Shown here: positions 28,470-39,510 of the stretch, piece by piece
Position numbering within the stretch: the first letter of the stretch is position 1
Layout: each line of letters opens with the position of its first letter
From: Prorocentrum cordatum
Lineage: Eukaryota; Sar; Dinophyceae; Prorocentrales; Prorocentraceae
Assembly (NCBI GenBank): GCA_963575745.1
Contig: CAUYUJ010008091.1
Span: 262,674 to 326,673 of the forward strand
Direction: 5' to 3'
Length of the DNA stretch: 64,000 nt
The notes under the pieces: generated by a model
What the model saw: only the letters and a program-made list of their open reading frames with translations
What the model was told of the DNA's origin: nothing
Databases searched by the model: none
Translations under genes and position numbers: made by a program

Positions 28470-29255
28470 CCGGCTGCTCGGGCCCCGTTCGGGGAGGCCC
28501 AGAGCTGAATTCGGGGGGCGGGCGCCACAGCTGCGGCGGCGCGGCCTCGGGGCCAGAGCGGCCGCGCCGCGGGGCCGCGCGCGCGCGGGCGACTGCAGAC
28601 TCCAGCGGGCCCCCCTCGCGGCGGGGAGCAAAGCAAAAGGTCCACAGGAGATGCCGCGTGATGGGCGGGCTGCGGGGGCCCTGACGGGACCTCCGGGCGG
28701 GCGGCTCAGGACGGGGAGCCGGCCCCGGGGGAGGGGCTCTGGAGGTCCAGGCGCGGAACAACTCATGACGCCGGGGGCCTTGGATCTGGGATGGCGCATC
28801 GGGGGGGCTGCTCGCCCTGCGGGGTGCCCTCTCGCCAACGTGACTGGATCCCCCTTCAGCACCCTGGCCAGGACGCACCCCAGGGCTAGGTGAGGGGGCA
28901 AATTTTGGAAGACGGGGCCCAAACCTCCGACGTCATGGAAAAAATGAGTGCCAGTTTTTTGGAAGGGGCCCAGAAGGACAAACATAAATAAGGACAGATT
29001 CCAGGATTCTTTATATTTCCCAGATTTTCTGGATTCGGGGCTTCCCCTCCACTTCCCATGCTCTCAAAGATGTCCCTGGAAATCGTCGTTGATTATGTGT
29101 CTGTGTCTGTTTTTCCTGATTTTCGTGACAGTGCGCGGCCTCTGGGGACCGCTGCCGGGACCCCAGACTGTCAGAAAAACCATCCGGGACGAAAAGCTGG
29201 CTCCCAGCGGAAAGGCGCCGCCAAACATGGCTGCATCCGAAGTCTAGGTTAGATT
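28470..29255. other. spacer without supported gene
   Basis: GC-rich to 28900, then a moderate-GC stretch (28950-29130) with no coherent frame. A fragment of the GGACCGCTGCCGGGACCCC-type dispersed module occurs near 29145. Confidence 0.4.
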
Positions 29256-29259
29256 GGGT

Positions 29260-29364
29260 GCCCGAGTTATCCGGGGTAAGTCGGGCCCGGAATAACTCGG
29301 GCTTGGATTCCCGAAAAACGGACTCGAGTTAGCCCTGACCCGAGATACCTCTGATGATTCGGGG
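29260..29364. mobile_element. foldback element, family G copy 1
   Basis: GCCCGAGTTATCCGGGGTAA is inverted against CCTCTGATGATTCGGGGC. The interior carries CTCGGGCTTGGATTCCCGAA and a mirrored GACTCGAGTTAGCCCTGACC. Two further copies are at 61.98-62.19 kb. Confidence 0.75.
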
Positions 29365-29379
29365 CTCTGGTTAGATGCT

Positions 29380-30300
29380 TGGCCGACTGCAGAAACCCAG
29401 ACCCCAAAATGCTGGCGTCTCGCTGTTCCTTCCGCCGTTTTCCGCCAGCTTCCGCTGGCGGACCCGCAGGCTTCCGCCAAAGGCGGAAACGCACCGAAGG
29501 CGAGGCACAGGGGTGGAACGCGCCATCGCCACCGTGCCCTATGGCACGTTGAGGCGCGGCAGCATGCCAAGTGCAGTCTGGTAGCGCTCCCGTGCTATTA
29601 TGAAGAGCTTCGCCCTTCTACCAGCGCTTCCCTGCGCGCATCCCGCCCCTTGTCCCGAGCATTCCTGGGCGGCCAGACGCACCCCTGGCGTGACCCAAAG
29701 CGTTCAAGATGGTTTCCAGCACGGTGGAGACAGGCCAACAAGGCTGCGAAGATGGCCCAAGACCTCTCCACGATGGCCCAATATGGCCCCACGACGGCGT
29801 CAAGGCGGTCTGAAAAGGCTTTCAAGACAGTGCAACAGGGCTACAAGAGAACTTCCAGAAAGACCACAACAAGCATACATAATCATGCGGTATTCCCTCA
29901 AGTGTTTGATGGGCGTTCGCGTCCTCACCTTTTTCGGGTTTCCGTTCAACTCCAGGATGGCCTAATCAGGGCCAAGGACAGCCTCAAGATAGTCGAAGAA
30001 GCCACGAACACGGCCTCAACTTGGCCCAAGAGGGTTTCACAATGGTCCCAAGAAGGCCCGAGGGCCCCCAAGACGGCTCAAAAACACGACGACCCCAAGA
30101 AGGCACAGACAGGGCCGCAGGACGAGCTCCGAAAGCGCCAGGCGGCACAAGAGATCCCCCAACCGGCCCAAGGAGCCCCCAACAGCATCCTCGGCGCCCC
30201 CAAACCGCCGCCGAAACACCCCTAAGAGGCCCTCCAGGGGCACCCAGGAAGCACCCAACGAGCCCCCAGGAAACACCCGAGAAACCCCACGTCACATGGG
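29380..30300. repeat. spacer with degenerate CAAGATGGCCC repeats
   Basis: From about 29700 words like AAGATGGCCCAAGAC, ACGATGGCCCAATATGGCCCC and CCCCAAGAAGGC recur irregularly. The same style returns at 36.9-37.15 kb. I see no gene. Confidence 0.45.
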
Positions 30301-30860
30301 ACGGCCTTTACACTCCTCCTCACTATTACCAGTATATCATCATCCGCTTCTTCCGTCTCAATTATCATTATTTCTCTTTCTCTCTCGGCAACGCTGGCGC
30401 GCCCCTCGCTTCCACCCGCGGATCCAGCACGACGCCCGCGCGCGCGGCCGACAGCCGATGCCGCGGTATTCCACCACCGCCCGAGGGCAAGGGAAGGGGG
30501 GGATGCGTTGCAATGTTGATAGTTCTGAACCTATGGAAAAGTATGGGGAGAGAGGCCGCTTAGGGCATGGAATAGTATCTCGCGCGAATGAGGTAGACGA
30601 GGTCGCTTGGTCGTCATGCGACAAGTCCACGCTGAGCCTCCAAGTTGCTGGCTCGTACTCCGCAGCGCCCTGTGTCATTTTTTGCGGAGGGGGGGGGGGG
30701 GGCATGATCATGGACGTAAGCATCGCCGTGTGGGCGTTGCCGCGCTCCTCCACCTTGTAGAGGCCGCTGCTCCTGAGCGCGACGCCAACGCGGCAGCGCC
30801 CCCCTGCTGGCGCGCGAGAGCGGCTCGTCGACCGCGCGGCCGTCGCGCCGCGAACTGGCC
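30300..30860. other. spacer without supported gene
   Basis: Mixed composition, one G13-type homopolymer near 30690, no recognisable frame or RNA. Confidence 0.4.
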
Positions 30861-30864
30861 CAGT

Positions 30865-32057
30865 CTAGGCGCCCCCCTTCGATGTCTCAGACGGCGAAGT
30901 TGATGGGGAAGAGCGCCTTCGCGTAGCGCCCCTTCCCATGGCGCCCGCCGCCGCGGGCTTCCGCGGGGGGGCGCGGTTCCGCGCCTCCAAATCGACGAGG
31001 GCGGCGATGCGCCCCGCGTGCTCGATCTCATTGCACCATGGCCCCGTCCTCGCCGCGAGCGCCGACATCGCGTCTGTCGCCGATGGCGCACTACAGAAAT
31101 CTGGAATCATTGCGTTTGGCCGGCTAGATATCGACCCGCACCCCTGCTTCCCGCGCCCAAAGGCGCTGGGGGACCGCAGAGTTTGAAGAATCCTTCGGCG
31201 CCCGCGTCGATGAAGAACACGGCGCGCGCGTGGCGCCAGATGCTACGGGGGCGGCCCCCGGCCGCGACTCGCGCGCCTGCCCGCCCCGGGGGGGGGCAGG
31301 CGCAGACCCCGCGCGCGCGCGGATCAGGGCGTCGAGGACCTGCGCGCGTCGGGGGGGCGCACGCCCCCAGCGAGGCCGCCCTGGCGCGGTTGACGCCGCC
31401 CCCGCCGAGCGCGCCGCGGCGCCCCCCGCGGCGGCGGCGAAAACCGCGATCGCCAGCGCCCGCGAGCCATTGCCGAACATCCGACAGACGCACGCATGGA
31501 AACGCCCTGGGACCCATGGCGCTGGCGCCGTGCACGCGTAAGTCAAACGACATGGTAAACGCGCGCCTGCTGGCACGCAGGGATCACGCAGCAATTGGCC
31601 ACCGCCCAGACGCTCGCCAGGCCCGCCGCCCGGCCGTTGCGGACTGCCCCGCGGGCGCGGGCACTGCCGAGAGCGCGGCGTCGATGGTGAACTCCAGCGC
31701 GACGCGTGGGAGGCCGCTGCCGAATCGCATGCGCCCCCGCCCTCGTCCGGCGGGCGATTCATTGCGCCGCGGCTCAGCGCGCTCTGCCAGAGGGCGCGGC
31801 CCTCTGCCGCGGCAGCCCGCAAGTTGGTTCCAACGCGTCCCGGCCCATCGTTCGCGCTGGGGCCTGGCGCGCGCGCCCACGAACACGCCGTCTCGCAGGA
31901 TGCGCCCTGCATCTCTGAACAGCAGGGCGGAACGAGTTGCCCCGCGCGCTATCGCGGGCAATGTCCAGAGGGGCGACTTCGATTGCTGATGATCGCCGCG
32001 CCCCAACGCGCCGCCGCCGGTCGCGCTGGCGGATCCGCCTAGAGAGGAGGGTGGCAA
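30865..32057 (-). pseudogene. GC-rich decayed LINE remnant (RT thumb to C-terminus)
   Basis: On the minus strand the frame at 31584-32057 reads PLWTLPAIARGATRS, then VFVGARARPQRERWAG, then GLPRVALEFTIDAALSAVPA. This order of an LW segment, a V-[FY]-[VL]-G block, a Trp, and a GL-helix-SVL block matches the region after RT motif C in LINEs such as ORF2 at 14.9 kb (PLSD..., YLGLWMGP, then a helix and SYVAQF). Downstream, 30865-31110 reads GPWCNEIEHAGRIAALVDLE, which resembles the C-terminal helices of such ORFs. Frames change at least twice between these pieces. GC is far higher than in the 47-kb remnant, suggesting a different subfamily. No RT catalytic motif is convincingly present. Confidence 0.4.
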
Positions 32058-32059
32058 GT

Positions 32060-33700
32060 AGCGCGTCCTCTTTCCAAGGGGCCGTTGCGCACTGATGCGG
32101 CGCGCGCGCCGCGCTGCCCCCTCATTTCCCGAGGCCCTCGGGGGCCGTCGCGCGCTCTCCGCCCCCCGCCCTGGTCATCGCGCCGAGGCCGCGCGCGAAT
32201 GCCCGCTGGCATCGCTGCGCTCGCAGGACTGCCCCCCGCCCCCCTGTCCACGACGCCCAGGTCGTCGGCGGCGCGCTGCGGCAGCGGCGCCGAGTGGCGC
32301 TGGACGCGTCTGCCCATCGCCTTGCGCGTCGAGCAAAGTGCGCGATTTGCCGCGGCCCCGCGCGGGGGCATCCACCGCGCGCCGCGCGCAGTCCCGCGCA
32401 GACGCGCCGCCGGACGCGGCGCAGCCGCGGGCGGACTTTGGCCGCGTGGACAGCCCACGAGCCCCCAAGGGCGAGTTTGGCGTGGCACGGGGCGGGGTGG
32501 AGCGCCGGCAGCGAAGCTCCCCCGCGGCCTGCAGCGCGCGCTCTGGCGGCGGGGGCGCCCCCAACATATCGGGCCCTTCGTGGACGCCCCCCCCCTCCGA
32601 ACAGCACGTCTCGCGCTCTCCTTCGCGCGGCCCCCCGCCGCTCTCAAAAGGCGCGCGCGCTGCCCTGCCGGCGACCGGTCCTCTTGCCCATCGCAGCCAA
32701 CTAGCCAACTAGCGAGCCCCCTGCAGTGCCTCGTGGAGGTCGGATCCCGGCACTGCTCCAGCAGTTCGAATCCCTGTCCAACTAGTTCTAGCCGTGGACT
32801 GCAGCCTGCTCTGAGTAAGCGCCAAACACGCAGAGAAGCCCATCGGGGCCGTGGTGCAGAAGGAGGTAGATGTCATGGCCAATATTTCCGATGCGCGCGC
32901 AGCTGCACACCTCCGATTTGTCGGCATTGCCCAGAACCTCGCGGTCGGCGACGCGAGTCTCGCGCGGTTCGCGGGCGCGCGCGCCTGCGCGGCCCCTGTG
33001 CAGTCTAGCGCTTGCGCCGCGCAGCGGTGCGCGATCCTCGGCGCTGCGCCCGCGCAAGATCACAGCGTCGCACATGTATGCGGACAACGTAGCCGCGCCA
33101 CGCATGCGCCGTGGTGCAAGAACAGAGAGCGCCCAACTGGTTCTCACACCTGGCATGTCTGAAGTTGTCTGCGCTCCGCGGGTTGCCCGCGATTGTTGCC
33201 CGCGTCAATGATACCACCAAGTGTTTGCACTTCAAGACAAGCCATGGCGGAGCGATCCGCAGGCCGCAGCGACCCGCAGGCATTGAACAATGCCCTGTTG
33301 CCGGCCACGTTCGAGCGGGCACCCTGAGAGGGAGCGAGCAAATTGGAAATTCCCACGTCGCAGGTGGGCACCAGGGAGCACCATCGGAGCCCTCTGTGGA
33401 TCGCCTCGAGCAGCTCATTGGGCGCGCACTGAAATGTCTGGGGGCTGACGTGAAGTCGCCTGCTTCATCAGCGCGTGCACTCTCGGGGGCATCTAGCTGC
33501 CAAGCTCTAGGACCACTACGCGCGCCTGCCGCATCATACTCGTTCAGGGTCAGAAGGGCGCCTTCGCCCAGGAGGTGCTGGCGGATGCTGATTGGCGTCT
33601 GGCGTGGTGCCCTCTGCACATGGGGACTCCCAATCGGGCGACTGGCATTTGACCCGACCCAGCCCTGGCAACGCCCGGCAATTCCTCCAGCGTGAACCAT
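32060..33700. other. CpG- and GCGC-rich stretch without a supported gene
   Basis: Minus-strand frames continue the LINE-like composition (for instance 33005-33733, with the segment SIRQHLLGEGALLTLNEYDA), but I could not place conserved RT motifs. It is probably the rest of the same decayed element. Direct words AACTAGCCAACTAGCGAG lie at 32700, and AGCAGTTCGAATCCCTG at 32759 only superficially resembles a tRNA B box. Confidence 0.35.
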
Positions 33701-33809
33701 GTGTTCACGCGCTCGTACTAGCACGGATGCCACATGTCACGGGCACTTGTTGTCGTTGATGGGATGTTGCGCAACGGGTAGCTCACCCTGCATAGTGTTC
33801 ATTCACCCT

Positions 33810-34941
33810 GCGTTACGTGGTGTCAACAGCGTAGTTATACTTCACCGCTTGAACTTTTATGTCACTGTTAAGAAATACCTTGAAGCCCCCAAAGGCTCGG
33901 AAGTATACTGGAAGTGTCCAGATTGGCGCGCAATTCATCCTGGTGTATACCGGTAGGAAGTACAATGTCGCGTACGATCTCGTAGTAGGCGATCTTGGTA
34001 TCGCACTGAAATGCGGATGCAGGTTTCCCCTGTCTGGGCGAAGTCCAGGGCCGACAGCATCATTTGCGTAGCCAGCCTCAGCCCACGGTGTCCTTGTAGA
34101 GCGAGTCGGTGAACTTGTGTGTTTGCGTCTAGTGTGGGCGTGGCGGTGCTTCGTGGCACTCAAGCCGGGCAGTATGATGCTGTCATGCTTGATACCCGCC
34201 GCCGCGCCATAGTTCTTGAACGCGTCCGCAACCTCACCCCCGCTGGCTTAGAACAAACTTTTGCTGTAGTAGCTGCATCTTCGTGTGTAACGGACAAAGA
34301 TGTCGAGCAGTTTCTGTGAGAGCCGCCACGGCAAGGTCGTCACATAGCTTCTCGCTCGCGAATAGCATGGTGAGGTCCAACTTGGGCGCAACGGCAGATG
34401 GGGAGAAGTCCGTGCAACTGTGGCTGGAGGTGGCCAGGATCGTTGTTGTCAGCATTCCTGAACGTGTCAAAACACATGTTATCCGCTCTCTCGATGTCCG
34501 CGAAACACCTCCCTTCAATCGCACCCCACTGAAGATGATATGTTGTCGGCAAGTCGTCGTCGGGCCGGACGGGGGCGACCATGGATACTGGAAGCTAACA
34601 GTTTGTTGGTGGTTGTCCTGCGTGGCTCTGCTTTCTCTGGCTGGTTGCTGCTTATCATCATCCTGTTGCGGTAGTACAACATTGATACTTGTCTTTGCCA
34701 AGAGCCTGGGACAAAACTGGTCATGTGGACTTTGTAAACTGCACGATATGCTGGCAAATCCCGTGTACGCCCGTGTGCTAGTTTGCAAATGACCAAAAGG
34801 CGGAGGCCGTGGCTGCACCAAGCGTCCTCTGGAATTGATCACTTCGTCCCACTCGGTCCTCGCAGGCTTAGCATAAGAAGCAAGTCCTGGAAACTGTCGG
34901 TCGTTGCACCTCTTTGCCAGTAGCGCATGACGGCGTGACAT
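33810..34941 (-). pseudogene. unrecognised minus-strand coding remnant
   Basis: GC drops to a moderate level, and the minus strand is A/C-rich. Protein-like blocks occur in alternating frames: SFVPGSWQRQVSMLYYRNRM and RPDDDLPTTYHLQWGAIEGR-type sequence with CFADIERADNMCFDTFRNAD (34340-34800), EVADAFKNYGAAAGIKHDSI (about 34190-34240), LRLATQMMLSALDFAQTGET (about 34050), CDTKIAYYEIVRDIVLPTGI (about 33970), and YFRAFGGFKVFLNSDIKVQA to 33813. At least four frameshifts separate them. I do not recognise the family. Base composition and style of decay resemble the plus-strand region at 9.0-12.7 kb, so the two may belong to one class of integrated element. Confidence 0.4.
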
Positions 34942-35164
34942 GATGAGCCCAATGGTGGCGCATGATATGTGAAGACTGGCAGGCGAAGCAATGCCCGCAC
35001 GCTTGAAACAATGCTTGGCTACCGTGAGTACCGTGCCCGTCGTTTGCGGGACGTGGTCGCAACGCCTGGCGTCCCACGACGGTTACGGTGTGTGGCTTAA
35101 CATGTACCTCCGAATATGTGGACAGTGTCCGTGCCCTTCAACGCGGCGAGGTCGTACATCCATC

Positions 35165-35818
35165 TCTTCCTCCTCCTCCTCAGCCTCTTCTTCCTCTCCG
35201 TGTGCCTCTCCTGCTCCTGATCATCGCCCACTCACAGTCATCAGCAACATCATCATCAGCATCATCAACATCATCATCACCACCATCCGCATCATCGTCA
35301 CCATCACCATCGTCATAATAAACATCAGTAGTAGTAGTAATCGTAGTAGTAATCGTAGCAGTCGTGCAAAGAGTGGGAGTAGTACTAGTCGTAATCATAG
35401 GAGTACTACGATTAGTAGTCGTCACAGTCGTGGTAGCAGAACTATGAGTAGTAGTTGTAGTAGAAGTAGTCGACGTCGACGTCGTGGTAGCAGAAATAGC
35501 CGTGGCAGTAATAGTAGTGGTAGTAGCCGTAGCAGTAGCAGTAGCAGTAGCAGTAGCAGTAGTAGCAGTAGTAATGACAAATACAGTTGGTGATAGTTGT
35601 AGACGAAGAAATACGAGTAAAGGTACTAGTAGTAGTAGTAGTAGTACTACTACTACTACTAGTAGTAGTAGTAGTAGTAGTAGTAGTAATAGTAATAGTA
35701 GTACTACTACTACTAGTAGTAGTAGTAGTAGTAATAGTAATAGTAGTAGCAGTAGCAGTAGTAGTAGTAGTAGTAGTAGTAGTAATAGTAGTCGTCGTAG
35801 TAGTAGTAGTAGTAATCA

Positions 35819-35857
<39 letters not shown>

Positions 35858-35881
35858 TAGTAGTAGTAGTAGTGGTAGCAA

Positions 35882-35920
<39 letters not shown>

Positions 35921-36350
35921 TAGTAGTAGTAATAGTAGTAGTAATAGTAGAAGAAGTAGTAGTAGTAGTAGTCGTAATCAAAAAAGTAGGTTTAGTAGTA
36001 GTAGTGGTAGTAGCCGTAGCAGTAGTAGTAGTAGTAGTAGTAGTAGTAGTCGTCGTAGTAGTAGTAGTAGTAGTAGTAGGAGTAGTAGTAGTAGTAGTAG
36101 TCGTAGTAATAGTTGTAGCAATAGTCGTAGTAGTAGTAGTAGTAGTCGTAGTAAGGGTGGTGGTGGTGGTAGAAGTAGTCGTAGGGGTAGCAGAAGTAAT
36201 AGTAATAATAATAGTAGTCGTAGTCGTAGAAGAAGAAGTAGAAGTAGTAGGGGTAGTAAAGTGGTAGTAGTGCTAGTTGTAGTAGAAGTACTAGTAGCAG
36301 TAACCGTCGTAGTAGTAGTTGTTGTAATAGTCGTAGAGGTCGTAGTAGTC

Positions 36351-36382
<32 letters not shown>

Positions 36383-36665
36383 TTAGTACAAGTAGTAATA
36401 CTAGTAGTAGTAGTAGTAGTTATTTGTAATAATTATTCGTAAAAGCAGCATTACTAATGGTAATGCGAATAATGGCAATAAGAAAAGGTAGTAGTAGCAG
36501 TAGTAGTACGAGTAGCGGTAGTAGTAACAGTAGTAGTAGTAGTAGAAGTAGTGGTAGTAGTAGTAGTAGTAGCAGTAACAGTAGTAGTAGTAGTAGTAGT
36601 GGTAACAGTCGTAGTCGTAGTCGTAGTCATAGTCGTAGTAGTGGTAGTGGTGGTCGTAGTAGTTT

Positions 36666-36696
<31 letters not shown>

Positions 36697-36780
36697 CGTA
36701 GTAGTAGTAGTAGTAGTAATAGTAGTAGTAGTCGTAGTAGTAGTAGTAGTACTTGGCTCCAACAAAAGTTTCCTTGGAAA
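35165..36780 (+). repeat. very long triplet array: TCC, ATC, then (GTA/AGT)n
   Basis: A short TCC run (35165-35215) is followed by CAT/ATC triplets (35240-35325) and then about 1.4 kb of AGT/GTA triplets (35325-36760), broken at about 36390-36480. Polarity flips from AGT to ACT at 35645-35660 and 35700-35714 make perfect internal hairpins. Frames give poly-Ser or poly-Val and poly-Thr on the other strand. Confidence 0.95.
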
Positions 36781-37190
36781 CTCGCAAGAGGAATAATATG
36801 TATGTAAACCCGTCGGCAAGATGAAAAGTCGCGCGCGCGTGCTCAGCGTTCGCACGCACGCGACCCCAAGACGCCCCATGGCCACAACATGCTTCCAGGA
36901 ATGCCTCAGGCCACGGACGATGACGTCCAGAGGACCCAGGATGATGCCACCCCATCGCGATCCCGCCATGGATTCTGGACCGTCTCAGGCCGACTCGCAG
37001 ATGACGCAACACATGAGCAACGCGTGACGCCGAGATGGCCCGATGGCAACAAGATGGGTCCAAGCGCACCCAGGGTGGCCTCATAATGACCACGCGATGG
37101 TTGCGTGATCCAAACATGACCGGGATATGATCTCAAGATGACCTCAAGACGACCCCAACACGGCAATAATACTGCAACTTATGAGCCCCA
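36781..37190. repeat. spacer with CAAGATGAC / CCCAAGACG degenerate repeats
   Basis: From 36890 to 37160 irregular repeats of GATGACGTCC, CAAGATGACC and AAGACGACCCC occur, in the style of 29.7-30.2 kb. No gene is supported. Confidence 0.4.
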
Positions 37191-38450
37191 TCTTACTTCG
37201 AGCCGATCCCAGCTTGGTGGGATCCGTGAACGACCCGGGATTTTGGTCTACCCCATTTTTAATGGGTGGGATTTTGATCGTCCTGAACTAAACTTATAAT
37301 ATTAAAGCGGAATACGCCAGGCGGGATCCCGCCCGGCCCACGGAGGAAGACAACATTGCTAGGTTTCTACGGGGGGTAGGGGGTTCGGAAGGGGCGTCCT
37401 TGAATTCCGCTGACATTGGCAAGCCTTCCAGCGGCCTTCCCCCGTCTTCCGCCTCGTTTTACTTCCGTCGACTTCCGCAGGCCAGCGTCGTGATGAAAAT
37501 TCAAGGAACTTTCATTGGGCCGATGTAGTAAAAGTAGTAGTACTATTAGTAATAGCAAGAACATCATCATCATAACCAGATTCAGCACGATCGTCGTCAT
37601 CGTCATAGGTACTGCTAGATCATCGTCGCCACTATCGTCGCAAGTATCACCATTGCCGACACGACGCGGAAGAGTGCATCACATGTCACGGCTTTCCCGA
37701 GCCTCGAGACGCGAGGCATCACACGTTACGGCCTCTCGCACCCCCGTCGAACAATGGCCACCGGAAATGCTGAGCTGGTACGGTGGCGGGCCTTGCCGCG
37801 GGCAGCTGGGCACTGACGCGGAATAACGCAGCGCTTGAGGCTTCAGGTCCCAGGAGGCCCACACAACCCCCAAGAATGAATCCAGGGAAAATATCTCCCC
37901 GTCCGATGACATGTGTTTCCGCACGGCAGGGTGCCATGACGACGTGCGCGTGGTTTCTGACACCGCAGCTTCCTGATAATGCGGATATGCCAGACCGGTT
38001 CTGGGCCGCTGGCGGCCTTCCATCTCGAGCGCCCGCGCCGAACGCCTGGGCTGGGGACGCCGCCGCGTCGACACGACAAGGAACTATCGTACTCACGGAG
38101 CCACCAGAATTCTCATCCTTTGCTCGGTGACCTGACTTTCGTCGTTGGATATTTTTACGGCCGTCCCAGAAACCGGAAACGGCCCCCAGAGGCCTTATAC
38201 TAGAACGAGAATGATGTCATGATGCAGTTGGCTCAGGATACGCTCCAGGAGCTCCAAAAAGTATATAGCGGCCCTCGTTTCTGCAGACCGTGTGGAACAT
38301 GAGGCAATCATGGAAATCGTGGGACTAGTGGAGCGCATCATGATCGCAGCCTCGTGCTCATCTGTTCAACGGCAAGAAACAGCCGGAAACCTGGCTCTTC
38401 GAGCTTCGACCCTCTATTCTGTGCTGCCCGAGCGGCTGTGGCAAGCGGGG
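37191..38450. other. spacer without supported gene
   Basis: A lower-GC island (37230-37310, with TTATAATATTAAAG) is flanked by GGTGGGATCC (37208) and GGCGGGATCCCGCC (37321), hinting at another decayed inverted element. A short AGT/ATC triplet cluster lies at 37525-37640. The rest is unassigned. Confidence 0.35.
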
Positions 38451-38459
38451 TAGGGGAAA

Positions 38460-38650
38460 AGACGGAGGAGGAGGAGGAGGAGGAGGAGGAGGAGGGGGAG
38501 GAGGAGGAGGAGGAGGGGAAGAAGGAGGAGGAGGAGGGGAAGGAGGAGGAGGGGGAGGAGGAGGAGGAGGAGGAGGAGGAGGAGGAGGAGGAGGAAGAGG
38601 AGGAGGAGGAGGAGGGGGAGGAGGAGGAGGAGGAGGAGGAGCGGAGGGAG
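38460..38650 (+). repeat. (GGA)n microsatellite
   Basis: About 190 bp of GGA triplets with GGGG and AAG interruptions; purine strand is plus. Confidence 0.95.
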
Positions 38651-38763
38651 GGAGAGATGGACTGAAACCTCCTGGTGCTGCTGGGGCGCGACTGACGTGG
38701 GCGACGGTGTCGGTCGCGGTGGGGCGCGCGCGAGATGGGCACACTCCCGCTCTCCACCCCCGC

Positions 38764-38939
38764 TACAGTCGACCCGTATCATAAGGATTCGCGGTAAGGA
38801 TGCAAAGGCCTTGGAGGCCCATGTTAACGTTTTTCGAACAAGGTTGGCCAGCAAAAGCCGCTAAGCATGGGCCGAAGGGGCAAGGATGCAATGGTACCCT
38901 TGGGAAGGATGCCCATCCTCACTATGCGGGTTGACTGTA
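38764..38939. mobile_element. Tc1/mariner-like MITE (family A) copy 3, best preserved
   Basis: TA-CAGTCGACCCGTATCATAA at the left is inverted against CACTATGCGGGTTGACTG-TA at the right. The element is 176 bp including TA on both sides. The interior holds GGATGC words near both ends (GGTAAGGATGCAAAGG and GGAAGGATGCCCATCC). This copy defines the ends used for copies 1 and 2. Confidence 0.8.
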
Positions 38940-38944
38940 CAGTC

Positions 38945-39170
38945 GATGCCAGTCCACAAGAAACCTCCCACGAGAAACCCAACCCTGAGACCCCAGGACG
39001 TCCATCGATGTTTGGTGTGGGAACGTCGCGCCTTCCATCGCAAAACCCTCGGAACCTACGAAACCCACGGCACCCTGGAGGCAAGCAGGGTGTTCCTTGG
39101 CAGGGGTCTCCGCTTGCCAGACCCACAGACCCCTCCTTCTGATTCCTGCTCCTGCTCTGGTGAGGGGCAG
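38945..39170. repeat. dispersed repeat N copy 1, uninterrupted
   Basis: CACAAGAAACCTCCCACGAG, then GAGACCCCAGGACG, then GGCACCCTGGAGGCAAGCAG match 50745-51110 in order. Here CACCCTGGAGGCAAG is continuous, which makes it the empty site for the family C element at 50.9 kb. Confidence 0.8.
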
Positions 39171-39510
39171 CGTCAGAGGGGGACCAGCTCCGGGGGGAAC
39201 ACCGAGCTGGAATCGGCGACGCATCGCCAATACTACCAGCCTCGAACGTCTCCCTATCCCTAGGATTGACACGCCAAAAGGCGACGAGAATCTTCGGGAT
39301 CCGCCCTCCAAAAATAAGGGAATCCCTAAGATTGGCATCGTGATGAGGAGGTGCCCAGCATAGGGATAGGGATATGTTCCAGGCTGGTAACAATACATCG
39401 GCGATAGGCCCCCGACAGCGAAACCGCACGCCACTGGGCGGGGGGGTGTCTGTCGGGCGCCTGTCGGCGAGCTGGGCGATTTGGGGGGTCGAGGCGTCCC
39501 ACCCTGAGCC
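39165..39510. mobile_element. palindromic repeat family J copy 2, interrupted
   Basis: GAATCGGCGACGCATCG ends at 39225 and ATCGGCGATAGGCCCCCGAC resumes at 39397. Copies at 3.74 and 50.33 kb are continuous at this point with a 7-nt linker of equal length. Confidence 0.75.
39233..39390. mobile_element. foldback element, family B copy 6 with 6-bp target duplication
   Basis: ACCAGCCTCGAACGTCTCCC and GATAGGGATATGTTCCAGGCTGGT are inverted arms of about 27 nt. CAATAC lies immediately on both sides (39227-39232 and 39391-39396). The interior has the paired CACGCCAAAAGGCG and CCGCCCTCCAAAAATAAGGG words of the family. No coding capacity. Confidence 0.85.

Noticed and set aside
32720-32800. tRNA gene around GTTCGAATCCC at 32762
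   Set aside because: The five bases on each side of TTCGAAT do not pair, and no acceptor, D or anticodon stem can be drawn.
32788-33156. RT motif C (AYMCD) in the 33-kb frame
   Set aside because: Only one of the two catalytic aspartates is present, motifs A and B are missing, and the distance to the thumb-like block at 31.9 kb is about 1.1 kb, far too long.
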